A stretch of DNA of 64,000 nucleotides from Candidatus Gastranaerophilales bacterium (GCA_944325105.1 CALUYW010000009.1:1-64000), one strand, 5' to 3'. Positions 34,412 to 45,597 are shown, counted from the stretch's first letter. Made by a program: numbers and translations. The notes: a model not told the origin generated them from the sequence alone.

Positions 34412-35587
34412 ATGAAGTTAAATTTGACGCGTAAGCAGTGGGGGATAGTAGTATTACTTATTATTATTGTTCCTATTTTATATAATAAGACAGCAGGTTT
34501 TATTGGCGGCATGATTCAAAAGCAAGCCATGAAGATGCCCAAGGAAGTCGAAGTTGATAATCCTCATATTGAAGAGGTTAATGTTTCTGCTGAATCCACG
34601 GGGCGTGTTGAGGCGCAATATTCTGTAGACGTTATAGCGCGTGTTTCGGGGTTCTTGTTAAAGAAACACTTTAAAGAGGGCGATTTTGTTAAAAGGGGGC
34701 AAATACTTTTTCAAATTGACCCAAGAGAGTTTCAAATTGAAGTTAACAATGCAAGAGCTACTGTCAATCAGTATGCTGCTTTACTAAAGAATGCCCAACA
34801 AGAGCTAAACAGAGCTAATGCTCTTATAAAAGAAGATTTAATAAGCCGCTCTGATGTTGACCAGAGTCTTGCTGCAAGAAACCAAAACAAGGCTCTTTAC
34901 GATGCTGCCCGCCAGCAGTTAGAGCTTGCAAAAGTTAATTTGGGTTATACCTCTATAAAATCTCCTATCGACGGTAGGATTGGCAAGGTTAATATTACCG
35001 AGGGTAACTATGTAACACCAACATCGGGCTCGCTTGTAAATATCGCAAGCATAAGCCCCGTATATGTAACTTTTAGCCTTAAGAGCGATGATTTTGTAAA
35101 ACTGCTCAAGGCAAGTGACAGATTTAAAGACGTTATAGTGCGTGTTCAGTTTAATGATGGCAGCTGGTACAATCAAAACGGCAAGGTTAATTTTGTTGAT
35201 AATAAAATTGATAAAGATTCCGGTTCCGTTATGATGAGGGCAACTTTTGAAAACCCAAAAAGCTGGCTTATGCCGGGAGATTATATGAAAGTTGAGCTTG
35301 TAGCGCCAAAGAAAGTAAAATTTGTTACCATTCCGCAGGCATGCACAAAAGGTGACGCTATGAGCGGATATTATGTTTGGACAGTTAAAGATAATAAAGC
35401 GGTTAAAACAAATATCAAGGTATCTGATGATATAAACAATAACTGGGTAGTAGACAGCGGCCTTGAACTCTCTGATACGGTTGTTGTATCCGGTACGCAA
35501 AATATTGCAGCAGAAGGACAAAAGCTAAAAATTATAACAAAAGAAGACACTAAACAAACAGGAAAAAAAGATGAAACAGATATTTGA
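34412..35587 (+). CDS. RND efflux periplasmic adaptor (membrane fusion protein)
   Basis: A 391-residue AcrA/MexA-type adaptor. A single N-terminal membrane helix (about 10-30) is followed by the biotinyl-lipoyl half-motif [28 protein letters not shown], an alpha-hairpin ([31 protein letters not shown]), the second lipoyl half [26 protein letters not shown], and a beta-barrel domain. GGGGAGAGG seven bases before 34412 fixes the start; an upstream ATG at 34343 lies inside the operator region. It overlaps the pump gene by 17 nt and opens a three-gene efflux operon. Confidence 0.93.
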   Translation: MKLNLTRKQWGIVVLLIIIVPILYNKTAGFIGGMIQKQAMKMPKEVEVDNPHIEEVNVSAESTGRVEAQYSVDVIARVSGFLLKKHFKEGDFVKRGQILFQIDPREFQIEVNNARATVNQYAALLKNAQQELNRANALIKEDLISRSDVDQSLAARNQNKALYDAARQQLELAKVNLGYTSIKSPIDGRIGKVNITEGNYVTPTSGSLVNIASISPVYVTFSLKSDDFVKLLKASDRFKDVIVRVQFNDGSWYNQNGKVNFVDNKIDKDSGSVMMRATFENPKSWLMPGDYMKVELVAPKKVKFVTIPQACTKGDAMSGYYVWTVKDNKAVKTNIKVSDDINNNWVVDSGLELSDTVVVSGTQNIAAEGQKLKIITKEDTKQTGKKDETDI

Positions 35588-38500
35588 TAAAGACAAGCTT
35601 TTCTTCTTTATTCGAAAACCGAGATTTGCCCTTGTAATATCTGTTTGTATAGTTATTCTGGGTCTTATTTCCATACTTAGCTTAAAGCAGGAAAGCTATC
35701 CTGATGTCACTCCGCCTCAAGTTCGTGTGAGTGCTTCTTATCAGGGTGCAAGTGCTGAGGTTATAGAGTCTTCGGTTGCTACCGTTCTTGAAAACAAGTT
35801 AAACGGTGTTGAAGACTTGACCTATATGACTTCAACTTCTAATGACGGCAGTTATTCTCTTACTTTGTATTTTAAGGTGGGTTCCGATAAAAACATTAAC
35901 CTTATGAATGTCCAAAACAGAATCCAGCAGGTGCAATCTCAACTGCCTGAAGATGTTCAAAGAACGGGTGTTACCGCTATAAGCCGCTCATCAGGCTCGG
36001 GTGCAGTTATTTTGACACTGTATCCCGAATCAGGTGATTGGACTCAACTTGACCTTACAAACTACGGTTCAATTTATATAAAAGATGAACTAAAGCGTGT
36101 TGACGGTGTAGCTGACGTCAGTGTTTTTGGCGGCGGTAATTATTCTATGCGTATTTGGCTTGACCCTCAAAAAATGGCGGGATTGAATATCTCTACAAGT
36201 GAAGTTCAAAATGCCATTACTTCTCAAAACACTCAAGTTACTGCAGGTGCCCTGGGGCAACTGCCTACTGATTCAAAGCGCGCTTTGCAAATAACTCTAA
36301 AAACCGAGGGCAGACTTGATGATGTTGAGGAGTTCGAGAATATAATCATTCGTTCAAACTCTGACGGTTCAAATGTAAAAATAAAAGATATAGCACGCGT
36401 TGAGCTTGGTGCGGAGTCGTATTCTAACCTTGGTCTTGTAAACGGTAAGCCCTCTGCCGTTGTTGTTATATCTCAATTGCCCGATGCAAATATTATCAAC
36501 CTTTCAAAAGCAGTCAAAGCAAAGGTTGATGAGCTGAATTCAAGACTTACAAACGGGATTAAGATACTTTATGTAAAAGATGATGCCGACTTTATCCATG
36601 AGTCAATGAAAGAGGTTGAGTTTACAATATTCTTAACGGCAATTATTGTTGTCATAATTATCTTTTTATTCTTGGGGGACGCTATGGCGACCCTTGTGCC
36701 TTGTGTTACAATACCTGTTTCACTTATAGGGACGTTTTTTGCGCTCAAGGCTTTTGGTATGTCAATAAATCTCTTGTCCTTGTTTGCGCTTGTTCTTGCA
36801 GTAGGTGTCGTTGTGGATGATGCTATTGTTGTTATTGAAAATGTAAACAGGCATATTGAAGAGGGTAAATCCGCTATTATTGCTACTCAACTTACCATGC
36901 AGGAAGTCGGTTCTTCCCTTGTCGCAATGGCTATGGTCTTAATGGCGGTGTTTGTGCCTATTGTATTTATGGGCGGTATGACAGGTGTTATGTATAAGCA
37001 ATTTGCGGTTTGTATTGCTGTATCTATTGCAATATCGGCAATTTGCGCCCTTTCTCTTTCACCTGCTATGTGCTCTCATTTCTTGGGTAGAACTCAAGAA
37101 GATGCAAAAGGCTTTGGTATTACAAAACATCCTCAATTTAAACTTTTAAAAGAAAAAATCGCAGCCGAAGCTGCACTTGTTGTTAAAAAATTCAATGAAT
37201 TTTTCTCAAAAGTTGAGGATTTCTACATTGAATACGTTAAAAAGTTTGTTTATAATAAAAAACTTGTTATTGTTTCCTATATTTTTATTGTAATTCTAAC
37301 TTTGGCAGGTTTTAAGTTTATTTCAACAGGTTTTATTCCTGATGAAGACCAAGGTATCTTGCTTGCAAGTATAACCCTGCCTGACGGTGCGTCTTTGCAG
37401 CGAACAGAAGATGTTTCCAGGAAATTTACTGAGCAGATAAGAGATATTGAAGGCATTAACCCTGAAAAACTTACCGTTTTTGGTGGCGACGGTGCTACAA
37501 ACCAGTCTACGGTTATTATTCAGTTGCATGAATATAAAGACAGAAGAGTGAACCCTGTAAGCTGGGTGGTAAGAAAAATTCAAGGCAAATCGACAGATAT
37601 GTCGCATGTTGCAATTCTAAATCAAATAAGACAGGTTGCGGCAAATACAAAAGAAGCCTCTATTGTTGCTTTTTCTCCTCCGGCTATCAGCGGTATGAGT
37701 ATGATGGGCGGTTTTGAATTTCAAATGCTCTCTCAGGGCGAATACACTGCTCAAGAGCTTGAAAGCTGGGCTACAAAACTTGTTGCAGCAGCTAACCAAG
37801 ACCCGTCATTATCAAGTGTGTATACCTCATTTCAGGCAAATGTGCCTCAATACATTGTTGAAATAGACTACGAAAAGGCAATGGCGCAAAATATTGATTT
37901 GCAGGAGCTTTATACTACATTGTCTTCTACATTGGGTACAAGATACGTTAATGACTTCAACAAGTATGGCCGTGTATTTAAGGTTCAAATGCAGGCTGAA
38001 AGCAGATTTAGGGATAAGGCGTCTGATTTGTCGGGAATTTATGTGAAAAATAAAAACGGTGTTATGGTGCCTATTTTATCTGTTGTAAAACTCAGACAAA
38101 CAGTGGGTACTGCTACAATTACCAGATACAATCAGTATGAATCAGTTCAAATTCAAGGTCAGCAAGCTGCAGGTAAAAGCTCGGGGGATGCTATGAATGC
38201 TATGGAAAATGTTGCAAAAGCAACGCTTCCTTCCGATATGACATTTGACTGGTCTGGTACATCGGCTCAAGAGCGAGAAGCATCGGGTCAAACAGCTATG
38301 GTTGTTGGTATGGCGCTTGTGTTTGTATATCTTTTCTTGGTTGCACTGTATGAAAGCTACACAATTCCTGTTGCCGTACTTTTGATTTCACCTATTGCTG
38401 CCCTTGGTGCTTTGATATTCCAGATGATGATTAATCAGTCCTTTGATATCTATTCTCAAGTGGGTATGATAACACTTATCGGTCTTGCTGCAAAACAGTC

Positions 38501-38822
38501 AATTCTCATTGTCGAATTTGCAAAAGAAGAGCATGAGAAAAACGGGCTCAGTGTCCAAGAGGCGGCGATTAAGGCTGCTAAATTAAGGTTTAGGGCAATT
38601 ATGATGACTGAACTTGCATTTATCATTGGTGTATTGCCTATGATTTTTGCTCAAGGTGCAGGTGCAAACTCAAGAATATCGGTTGGTTCTACAGTATTTG
38701 GCGGTATGATAGCGGCATGCACCATAGGTGCTGTTCTAACGCCTGCTTTTTACGTTCTGGTTCAAGAATTTGTTGACAAATTCCCAAAAAGAGAAATTAC
38801 TCAAAAGGATTTGGAGTACTAA
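35571..38822 (+). CDS. RND-family efflux pump (AcrB-like permease)
   Basis: A 1083-residue inner membrane pump of the HAE1 type. The N-terminus [38 protein letters not shown] is the family hallmark. [25 protein letters not shown] contains the two Asp of helix 4 used for proton relay. [32 protein letters not shown] follows, and a second half repeats the pattern ([19 protein letters not shown]). It probably expels drugs, bile acids or envelope lipids; the substrate is not readable. It lies between its adaptor (overlap) and its own outer membrane factor (next base). Confidence 0.96.
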   Translation: MKQIFDKDKLFFFIRKPRFALVISVCIVILGLISILSLKQESYPDVTPPQVRVSASYQGASAEVIESSVATVLENKLNGVEDLTYMTSTSNDGSYSLTLYFKVGSDKNINLMNVQNRIQQVQSQLPEDVQRTGVTAISRSSGSGAVILTLYPESGDWTQLDLTNYGSIYIKDELKRVDGVADVSVFGGGNYSMRIWLDPQKMAGLNISTSEVQNAITSQNTQVTAGALGQLPTDSKRALQITLKTEGRLDDVEEFENIIIRSNSDGSNVKIKDIARVELGAESYSNLGLVNGKPSAVVVISQLPDANIINLSKAVKAKVDELNSRLTNGIKILYVKDDADFIHESMKEVEFTIFLTAIIVVIIIFLFLGDAMATLVPCVTIPVSLIGTFFALKAFGMSINLLSLFALVLAVGVVVDDAIVVIENVNRHIEEGKSAIIATQLTMQEVGSSLVAMAMVLMAVFVPIVFMGGMTGVMYKQFAVCIAVSIAISAICALSLSPAMCSHFLGRTQEDAKGFGITKHPQFKLLKEKIAAEAALVVKKFNEFFSKVEDFYIEYVKKFVYNKKLVIVSYIFIVILTLAGFKFISTGFIPDEDQGILLASITLPDGASLQRTEDVSRKFTEQIRDIEGINPEKLTVFGGDGATNQSTVIIQLHEYKDRRVNPVSWVVRKIQGKSTDMSHVAILNQIRQVAANTKEASIVAFSPPAISGMSMMGGFEFQMLSQGEYTAQELESWATKLVAAANQDPSLSSVYTSFQANVPQYIVEIDYEKAMAQNIDLQELYTTLSSTLGTRYVNDFNKYGRVFKVQMQAESRFRDKASDLSGIYVKNKNGVMVPILSVVKLRQTVGTATITRYNQYESVQIQGQQAAGKSSGDAMNAMENVAKATLPSDMTFDWSGTSAQEREASGQTAMVVGMALVFVYLFLVALYESYTIPVAVLLISPIAALGALIFQMMINQSFDIYSQVGMITLIGLAAKQSILIVEFAKEEHEKNGLSVQEAAIKAAKLRFRAIMMTELAFIIGVLPMIFAQGAGANSRISVGSTVFGGMIAACTIGAVLTPAFYVLVQEFVDKFPKREITQKDLEY

Positions 38823-40490
38823 GTGTATATGAAAAAAATTATAAGCTTATTTTTAATATATTCTCTGATTACAAACTCTGCTTTTGCTTTTAGTTTGTTT
38901 AAAAAGAAAGAACAAAAAGACTCAGGGCAAGTAATTCAAGAGCAAATTCAAGAAGCAAAATTTAGAGAACTGCCGCAGCAAGAGCCTGTGGTTGCTAAAG
39001 AAGAGGGCAAGAAAAAGCTTTTTAATTTTGGCAAAAAGAAAGAAAAGGTTCAAAAAGAAGACGAAGTCTACATTGTTGAGCCTGATAAAAAGAAAAAAAA
39101 TAAAGCTCGTTCAAAAGGCGAGATAAAAAAAGACGCAAAGAAAAAAGCGCAAAATGAAAAAACTAAACTTGACTCTTCAAAAGAAGCACAGGGGATGTAT
39201 GAGACAAAATTCCCCGAGCTTACATCTAAAATTGAGTATAGTACGCTAAATGGTGAAGTGACTCTTGCAGATTGTATTAAACTTGCAATTTCTAACCACC
39301 CTGCAATAGTTTCCGCTATTAGTAATGCTGAAATATACGAGTCTCGAATAGGTCAGGCTTGGTCAAACTATTTCCCTACAATTAGCGCGGGTGCAAGTTA
39401 CTCAAGAAATGACATGTTGAATACTATGGGTAATAGCGCTTACATGCGCATGATGACTCAAAGGTACAATATGTTCTATGTGCCTACTATAACGGCTAAC
39501 ATGCTCCTTTTTGATTTTGGCAAAACAAAGGCAAATGCTGATTTAGCCAGAAAAAACTACGAATCATCCCGCTATGACGCTGAAACTAGTATCGAAAGCG
39601 TTATTTATAACGTAAAAGTTGCTTACTACAATATGGTTTTTGCGCAAGCGCAAAAAATAGTATATGAAGATACCGTAAAAGACTATGAATTGCAGCTTAA
39701 ACAAGCTGAGGCGTATTATAAAATAGGTAAAAAGGCAAAAATTGACGTGACAACTGCTCAATATAACCTTGGTAATGCAAAAGTTAATTTAATTAAAGCT
39801 AAAAATACGCTTGAGCTTGCCTCTGTTGAACTTGCTAACGCCGTTGGTATCCCTGAGATGGAAAATGTTGTTTTAAAAGATGGCATGAATACAAAAATGT
39901 ACGATGTTAATTTTCCTGATTTAATAAAAACAGCAGAAGATTCTCGCCCATCGCTTTTATCTGCAAAGAAAAAACTTGATGCTGCAGAGCTTAACATAAG
40001 AAGTGCAAAAAGAGCCTTTACACCAGATTTAAGCGCTTTTGGCTCATACGACCACGGCGGCAGACAAATAAGTGCTGATTATGGTTATCAGGTGGGTGTT
40101 CAATTTAATTATACTTCTTTGAACCTTATGTCTCTTAAAAAACAGCTTGATGAGGCCAATGCGACGTATAAAAAATATGCAGCAGATTATGAGCAGGCAA
40201 AACAGAATGTGTATCTTGAGGTAAAAAGCGCTTATATTAGCTTGCTGAACTCTCATGATAGTTTAGGGGTTGCAAAACTTGCCCTTCAACAGGCAAAAGA
40301 ACAACAATATCAAGCATTTAGAAGATATCAGGTCGGACTTGGCAACGCTATAGAATTTAAAGACGCTGAAAATACCTATTTAAACGCGCAATTGAGCTAT
40401 TATTCAAACCTGCTAGATTACAATGTAAATGCCGCTGAGCTTGAAAGAGTAATTGGTGCACCCATAAAAGAATCTGATATAGATTTGTAA
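38823..40490 (+). CDS. TolC-like outer membrane factor with Lys-rich N-terminal extension
   Basis: A 555-residue outer membrane channel. A signal peptide (about 1-22, ending SAFAF) is followed by some 100 residues rich in Lys and Glu with repeated L-F-x-F/K-K-K-K patterns, unusual for this family. Two OEP domains follow (LADCIKLAISNHPAIVSAISNAE..., KIDVTTAQYNLGNAKVNLIKA, and the mirrored second copy). GTG at 38823 has GGAG six bases before it; the ATG at 38829 is also possible. Its stop lies 3 nt from the stop of the convergent MacB-like gene. Confidence 0.9.
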   Translation: MYMKKIISLFLIYSLITNSAFAFSLFKKKEQKDSGQVIQEQIQEAKFRELPQQEPVVAKEEGKKKLFNFGKKKEKVQKEDEVYIVEPDKKKKNKARSKGEIKKDAKKKAQNEKTKLDSSKEAQGMYETKFPELTSKIEYSTLNGEVTLADCIKLAISNHPAIVSAISNAEIYESRIGQAWSNYFPTISAGASYSRNDMLNTMGNSAYMRMMTQRYNMFYVPTITANMLLFDFGKTKANADLARKNYESSRYDAETSIESVIYNVKVAYYNMVFAQAQKIVYEDTVKDYELQLKQAEAYYKIGKKAKIDVTTAQYNLGNAKVNLIKAKNTLELASVELANAVGIPEMENVVLKDGMNTKMYDVNFPDLIKTAEDSRPSLLSAKKKLDAAELNIRSAKRAFTPDLSAFGSYDHGGRQISADYGYQVGVQFNYTSLNLMSLKKQLDEANATYKKYAADYEQAKQNVYLEVKSAYISLLNSHDSLGVAKLALQQAKEQQYQAFRRYQVGLGNAIEFKDAENTYLNAQLSYYSNLLDYNVNAAELERVIGAPIKESDIDL

Positions 40491-40493
40491 TTT

Positions 40494-41723
40494 TTATTCG
40501 TATCTTAAAGCATCAATCGGATTTAACATCGAGGCTTTGTAGGCAGGATAATAGCCAAAAGCAACTCCGACAAGTCCCGAGAAGCCAAAAGACAGGAGTA
40601 TGGGCGTAAGTGTTATTGCAACTTTCATCTCGCTAAATGTTCCTATTAACTGTGCAATTATCACGCCGCTAATTATTCCTATTATCCCGCCAATCATTGA
40701 TAAAACAAGCGCTTCCATAAGAAACTGAATCTGAATATCCATAGATTTTGCGCCGATTGCCATACGTATACCAATTTCTTTTGTGCGCTCGGTTACCGAT
40801 ACCAGCATAATATTCATAATACCTATACCGCCAACAAGCAGTGACACGGAAGCTATGGCGCCAAGTAAGATTGCCATTGTGTTTGAGGCTTGCTTTACTG
40901 TTTCAAGCATTTGAGTAAAATTTCTTATTGTAAAGTCATCATCGTCATTTTTGCCTATTCTGTGGCGTTCGCGAAGCAGTTCTTTTATTTCTTCTTCAGC
41001 TGATGTCAGAGAATCCGCATCTTTAGCTTGAATATTTATAAATTTAACAGTACCGGGGAAAGATGTACCAAAGAGTTTTTTCTGTGCCGTTGTAACAGGA
41101 ACAAGTACAGTGTCGTCTTTGTCTTGCCCCATGCCGTTTTGCCCTTTTTCTTTAAGTAAGCCTACTACTTTAAATGGCATACCACCAATTCTTATAACCT
41201 TATTCACGGGGTTGACATCTCCAAAGAGATTTTGAGCCACTGTTGCGCCTATGAGTGCCGATTTTGTGTTGTTTTTAATATCGTCTCGATTTAGCCCTCT
41301 GCCGCTTTCAATTTCCCACAGCTGTACTTCCATATACTCGGGAGTTACTCCATAGACTGATGTTGACCAGTTTTGGTTAGAGTATATAATCTGCTGTACC
41401 CCATTTACCGTTGGTGCGGCAAATTTTACAGAGGGGCAGTTTTTAACAATTGCTTCAGCGTCTTTTAAAGTTAAGGTAGGTTGTGAGCCCGAGCCCATTC
41501 TAACACCGCCGGAGGTCGTTGAGCCTGACATAATCATAAGGATGTTAGAACCCATGGATTCAATATCTTTTGTAATTCTTTGTTTTGCCCCCTCTCCGAT
41601 TGAAAGCATTATAATGACCGCTGCAACACCGATTATTATACCCAGGCTGGTCAGAACGGAGCGCATTTTGTTAACTTTTAGCGAGCGAAGAGATATTTTA
41701 AGGGTTGAAGAAAAATCTATCAT
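40494..41723 (-). CDS. MacB-like ABC transporter permease
   Basis: A 409-residue FtsX-type permease without a fused ATPase. One helix near the N-terminus (SVLTSLGIIIGVAAVIIMLSIGEGAKQRI, the MacB hallmark) is followed by a large periplasmic domain (about 55-270). Three C-terminal helices include GGIGIMNIMLVSVTERTKEIGIRMAIGAKSMDI. It is last in the four-gene minus-strand operon tolC-macA-macB(ATPase)-macB(permease), with 4-nt overlaps. Split MacB proteins of this type export peptides, lipids or macrolides; the substrate here is unknown. Confidence 0.93.
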   Translation of the reverse strand: MIDFSSTLKISLRSLKVNKMRSVLTSLGIIIGVAAVIIMLSIGEGAKQRITKDIESMGSNILMIMSGSTTSGGVRMGSGSQPTLTLKDAEAIVKNCPSVKFAAPTVNGVQQIIYSNQNWSTSVYGVTPEYMEVQLWEIESGRGLNRDDIKNNTKSALIGATVAQNLFGDVNPVNKVIRIGGMPFKVVGLLKEKGQNGMGQDKDDTVLVPVTTAQKKLFGTSFPGTVKFINIQAKDADSLTSAEEEIKELLRERHRIGKNDDDDFTIRNFTQMLETVKQASNTMAILLGAIASVSLLVGGIGIMNIMLVSVTERTKEIGIRMAIGAKSMDIQIQFLMEALVLSMIGGIIGIISGVIIAQLIGTFSEMKVAITLTPILLSFGFSGLVGVAFGYYPAYKASMLNPIDALRYE

Positions 41724-42418
41724 ACAAATGCCTCCGCTCTTGGTTTATCGCTTATTATTTTGCCGTCTTTAAATCTCACTACTCTTTTTGAATACTCTGC
41801 AATATCGGGTTCATGTGTGACAAGGATAATTGTCTTACCGGCTTTTTCATTCAGATTTACAAAAAATTCCATAACTTCAATACTTGTTTTGGTGTCAAGG
41901 TTACCGGTAGGCTCGTCAGCAAGAATTATGGGTGCGTCATTTACAATAGCGCGGGCAATTGCAACTCTTTGCTGCTGACCGCCTGACATTTGGTTAGGCA
42001 AGTGATTTTCTCTTTCCTTTAGTCCCACTATTTCAAGCGCGTGTCTTGCTTTTTCTATTCTCTCATGTGGCGGTATTCCCTTATAAATCATTGGCATTTC
42101 AACATTTTCAAGTGCTGTTGTTCTTGGAATTAAATTAAAACCTTGAAACACGAAGCCAAGTTTTAGGTTTCGAATTTCAGAGAGTTTATCGGCATTAAGA
42201 CTTAAAACGTCAACCCCGTCAAGGTGATAACTGCCTGAGGTTGGTTTATCAAGACAACCGAGGGTGTTCATAAAAGTTGATTTGCCCGAGCCTGATGTTC
42301 CCATAATTGCTACAAACTCGCCTTCTTCGACAGTGAGAGAAACGTCATTAAGTGCATTAAATGAACTATCACCTGTTTGATATGTTTTTATAAGATTTTT
42401 TATTTCTATTAAACTCAC
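41720..42418 (-). CDS. MacB/LolD-like ABC transporter ATPase
   Basis: A 232-residue nucleotide-binding protein. It has Walker A GTSGSGKST, Q-loop FVFQGFNLIPRTTALENVEMP (the usual MacB/LolD sequence), signature MSGGQQQRVAIARA, Walker B IILADEPTGNLD, and switch LVTHEPD. It powers the permease encoded right behind it. It overlaps the adaptor gene by 1 nt and the permease gene by 4 nt, so the complex is made in step. Confidence 0.95.
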   Translation of the reverse strand: MSLIEIKNLIKTYQTGDSSFNALNDVSLTVEEGEFVAIMGTSGSGKSTFMNTLGCLDKPTSGSYHLDGVDVLSLNADKLSEIRNLKLGFVFQGFNLIPRTTALENVEMPMIYKGIPPHERIEKARHALEIVGLKERENHLPNQMSGGQQQRVAIARAIVNDAPIILADEPTGNLDTKTSIEVMEFFVNLNEKAGKTIILVTHEPDIAEYSKRVVRFKDGKIISDKPRAEAFV

Positions 42419-43581
42419 TAAAACATCCTCATCGGTCGTCTTTGAGCAGTTGTTTTTTTGCCCGTAGAGCTATCTGTAATAACTCTGTCGCCTTCTTTGA
42501 TATCACCCGTTTTAATTTCCGTGTAATCGCCGTCAGATGCGCCGGATGTTACTTCTACTCTTTGCGGACGTCTGTTCTTGCCTATTATCCAAACGCCTTG
42601 TTTTTCAAATTTCTTGCCGCCAGTTATTTCTTTTGGTGTAAATCTAAATGCTGCAACAGGTACTGCAACAACATCTTCGCTTCTGTTTGTAATAATTGAG
42701 ACATTAGCTGTCATGCCGGGAATAAGCTTATTATCCGTGTTTGTTACATCAACAACAACTGTGTATGTTACAACATTTGATACTGTTGTGGGAGAAATTC
42801 TGACTTGAGATACCTTTCCGTAAAAATCCTCGTTTGCGTAGCCATCAAGAGTATATTTAACTTCTTGTCCTACTTTTATTCTGCCGATGTCAGCTTCAGA
42901 GACATTAACTTCTATTTGCATTTGAGTTAAATCTTGCGCTACCATAAATAATGTAGGAGTTTGAAAGCTTGCCGCTACGGTTTGACCTACATCAACACTT
43001 CTTGATACAACAACACCGTCAACAGGTGAGATTATTTTTGTATATCTTAAATTTGTAAGGTTATTTTCAAGTGTTGCACTTGCTTGGCTTATCTGCGCCC
43101 TTTGTGCATTAAGTTCTGCCAGATTTGATTTGTAATTGGCCTCTGCTAAATCAAGATCATTTTTTGACACATAGTTTTTTGTGTACAATCTGGCATAACG
43201 CTCATAGTTTTTCTTTTCGTAGTTGAGCATGGTTTTTGTTTTTTCATAATTTGCCTTTGCGGCATTTAAGTCACTTCTTGCTTTATCCACTTGAGCTTGA
43301 AACAACGCGGGGTCAATTTGCGCGAGCAGTTGTCCTTTTTTAACTTTTGAGTTGTAATCTACGTAAATATCTTTTATGGTTCCTGATACCTGAGTACCGA
43401 TATCAACAGTCTGAACAGGGTTTATTGTTCCTGAGGCTTCAACGTATTCTATAATTGTTCTTTTTTTAACCGGAACACTTTTATATGTGGTGATTTTCTT
43501 GGATACTGCTTGTTTTATGCCTAAGAGCAGCAAAATTGTTACTAAAACTGCTACTGTTATTATAATTATACGTTTTTTCAT
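42418..43581 (-). CDS. MacA-like periplasmic adaptor
   Basis: A 387-residue HlyD-family adaptor. An N-terminal membrane helix (residues 4-22) is followed by VEASGTINPVQTVDIGTQVSGTIKDIYVDYNSKVKKGQLLAQIDPALFQAQVDKA, the MacA-type lipoyl half, then an alpha-hairpin (residues about 100-160), a second lipoyl half ISPVDGVVVSRSVDVGQTV, and beta-barrel and membrane-proximal domains. It links the MacB-like complex to the TolC-like protein encoded just before it (4-nt overlap). Confidence 0.94.
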   Translation of the reverse strand: MKKRIIIITVAVLVTILLLLGIKQAVSKKITTYKSVPVKKRTIIEYVEASGTINPVQTVDIGTQVSGTIKDIYVDYNSKVKKGQLLAQIDPALFQAQVDKARSDLNAAKANYEKTKTMLNYEKKNYERYARLYTKNYVSKNDLDLAEANYKSNLAELNAQRAQISQASATLENNLTNLRYTKIISPVDGVVVSRSVDVGQTVAASFQTPTLFMVAQDLTQMQIEVNVSEADIGRIKVGQEVKYTLDGYANEDFYGKVSQVRISPTTVSNVVTYTVVVDVTNTDNKLIPGMTANVSIITNRSEDVVAVPVAAFRFTPKEITGGKKFEKQGVWIIGKNRRPQRVEVTSGASDGDYTEIKTGDIKEGDRVITDSSTGKKTTAQRRPMRMF

Positions 43582-45101
43582 CTGACCCCCATGGATTTTT
43601 TAAATTCTTCTCTTGCCACGTTGTAGTCAAAGACTGACTGCACAAAGGCAAGCTGAGCGTTGTTGTAGTTTGTTTGAGCATCTTGCAGCTCTATAAAGTT
43701 ATTTAAACCTACTGCGTATCTGCCGTCTGCAAGTTCAAAATTCTCCAGTGTTTGGCGAACTTTATCTGCCATAAGCGGGATAGTTTTTTCTAATCTTCTC
43801 ATAGCAAGATAGTATTTCTGAACTTCAAAGTTAATATTTTTTTCTGACAGGTCAACATTATCTTTTGCAATATTAAGATAAGATTTGCCCTCGTCAATTC
43901 TGTATTTAATATCCATTATGTTAATCATAGGAAAATCAAGTCCGGCACTTGCAGTAAAACCGGTGTTAGACTGACCGTCGGAGTTTCTTAAGTTATAACC
44001 CGCCCCTGCCGTTATCTCAGGCGCCCATGACCTCTTAACCTGTTTAAGGGATTCCTCTTGAGCTCTTACTATCATTTTAAGAGATTTTAGGTCGGGCCTG
44101 TTTTCGTAAGCATTTTGTATTGCTTCTTTTAGTTCAATAATATAAGGGTTAAATTTGTAATCTTGCAGTATATCCTGCTTTTGAATACCTGATGTTAAAA
44201 GAACTACAGAATGTTCGCCGTCATCTGTTTCGCCGTTTTTCTTTATGGTACCGATTTCTATTGTCTGCATTTTGTAGTTATTTCTTAAAAAGTCAAAGTT
44301 TTCAGTGTTTTCTACACTAAAATCTCTATCTTCCATATAGAACATAGAGTTTTTAAGGTTTACCATAGCGGTATCATATTTGTACTGTGCATCAATAAGT
44401 TGTGTTTTGGCATCAGTCAGGTATACTTCAGCATTAACAACATCAATTCGAGATTTTAAACCCTCTTCAAACATAGCTTTTGTGCGCTCGTAGTTAAGTG
44501 AGTTAATCCTTACCGAGCGTTCATATATGTCAACATTTGCAAGTGCTGCAAGTACTGCAAAGTATGCTACTCTGACATTATAGACTGTTTCTAAGATACT
44601 GTAGTCAAGGTCGTAGCCTGCCGATTCACGGTTGAACTTTTGCATATTAATTCCTGCGGTTGTTTTGCCAAAGTTCCAAATAAGCTGATTAACACTTGCG
44701 TTAAGCTGGTAATATCCGTTAGAGTTGCTGCGTGAGGAGTTTCTCCACATGCTGCTTGATGTGTAGTTTGCCGAGTTACTGTATTGGTAATCGTAACCTG
44801 TTCCTATACCAAGCATTGGGAAATAATCAGACTTTGCTTGCCCTACACGGCTTTTTTGTATTTCAAAATTATTGGCCGAAATTCTTATATTAGGGTCGTT
44901 ATTTATTGCATATTCTACGCATTCGTCAACGGAAAATACCTTTTTTACACTGTTATTCTCTTCTTTTGTTGTAATTTCCTGCTCCTGTTTTGGTTTTTGC
45001 TTTTTCTTAAAAGGGTTTAAGTTAAGTGCAAAGCCTGCCTGAGAAGATATAATTATCACAAGTAAAAGTGTAAATATTTTTTTTGTCATCGCGCAATACA
45101 T
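43578..45101 (-). CDS. TolC-like outer membrane factor
   Basis: A 507-residue OEP-family channel. Its signal peptide ends near SQAGFAL, followed by a short basic stretch (FKKKQKPKQEQ) that echoes the Lys-rich extension of the other TolC-like protein. Two OEP repeats follow (VDECVEYAINNDPNIRISANNFEIQKSRVGQAKSDYFP, then KSRIDVVNAEVYLTDAKTQLIDAQ, and the second copy). The start may be ATG 45101 (TATTTT six bases before it) or the in-frame ATG 45089; neither has a Shine-Dalgarno. It opens the MacAB operon. Confidence 0.9.
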   Translation of the reverse strand: MYCAMTKKIFTLLLVIIISSQAGFALNLNPFKKKQKPKQEQEITTKEENNSVKKVFSVDECVEYAINNDPNIRISANNFEIQKSRVGQAKSDYFPMLGIGTGYDYQYSNSANYTSSSMWRNSSRSNSNGYYQLNASVNQLIWNFGKTTAGINMQKFNRESAGYDLDYSILETVYNVRVAYFAVLAALANVDIYERSVRINSLNYERTKAMFEEGLKSRIDVVNAEVYLTDAKTQLIDAQYKYDTAMVNLKNSMFYMEDRDFSVENTENFDFLRNNYKMQTIEIGTIKKNGETDDGEHSVVLLTSGIQKQDILQDYKFNPYIIELKEAIQNAYENRPDLKSLKMIVRAQEESLKQVKRSWAPEITAGAGYNLRNSDGQSNTGFTASAGLDFPMINIMDIKYRIDEGKSYLNIAKDNVDLSEKNINFEVQKYYLAMRRLEKTIPLMADKVRQTLENFELADGRYAVGLNNFIELQDAQTNYNNAQLAFVQSVFDYNVAREEFKKSMGVR

Positions 45102-45226
45102 ATGCTTAAAATACCCCTTTATATTAATTTTAATTTTTGATTATGCCGTGTCAACCATGCTTATGGATGATTTGACTTTTTTATTTTACTGATACACTTG
45201 CTTAGGTAACATGTTAGGGGGTTGTT

Positions 45227-45595
45227 ATGAAAAAACTTTTTGCTCTTATTGCTACACTATTTGCACTTACATTAATTACAGATGCTAAAGCACCTGTTGA
45301 CCCTGATGCCGCAAAGTATACAAAAGTGCGCGCGGCTCATATCCTTGTAGCTAGCGAATCAAAAGCAAACGCACTAAAAAACAGAATAGAAAACGGCGAA
45401 AGCTTTGCCTCAGTTGCAAGAAAGTACTCTTCCTGTCCATCCGGAGAATATGGCGGAAATCTCGGCTACTTTGGTCGTGGTCAAATGGTAAAAGAATTTG
45501 AGGACGCTGCCTTTTCTCTGCCTGTTGGAGTAGTGTCAGACCCTGTGCAGACTGATTTTGGTTGGCATTTGATAAAAGTTTATGACAAACAGTAG
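45227..45595 (+). CDS. Secreted parvulin-type peptidyl-prolyl cis-trans isomerase
   Basis: A 122-residue protein with a signal peptide (1-21, ending TDAKA). The remainder is one rotamase domain: VRAAHILVASESKANALKNRIENGESFASVARKYSSCPSGEYGGNLGYFGRGQMVKEFEDAAFSLPVGVVSDPVQTDFGWHLIKV in separate motifs, with the His of AAHIL and WHLIK and the Cys of SSCPS in the active site. It resembles PrsA/SurA catalytic domains without the chaperone parts. It probably assists folding of exported proteins. An AGGGGG Shine-Dalgarno precedes it; it is divergent from the MacAB operon. Confidence 0.92.
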   Translation: MKKLFALIATLFALTLITDAKAPVDPDAAKYTKVRAAHILVASESKANALKNRIENGESFASVARKYSSCPSGEYGGNLGYFGRGQMVKEFEDAAFSLPVGVVSDPVQTDFGWHLIKVYDKQ

Positions 45596-45597
45596 GT

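Noticed and set aside
34919-35521. Minus-strand 200-codon open frame
   Set aside because: It lies wholly inside the RND adaptor gene in another frame and has no family motifs or ribosome site.
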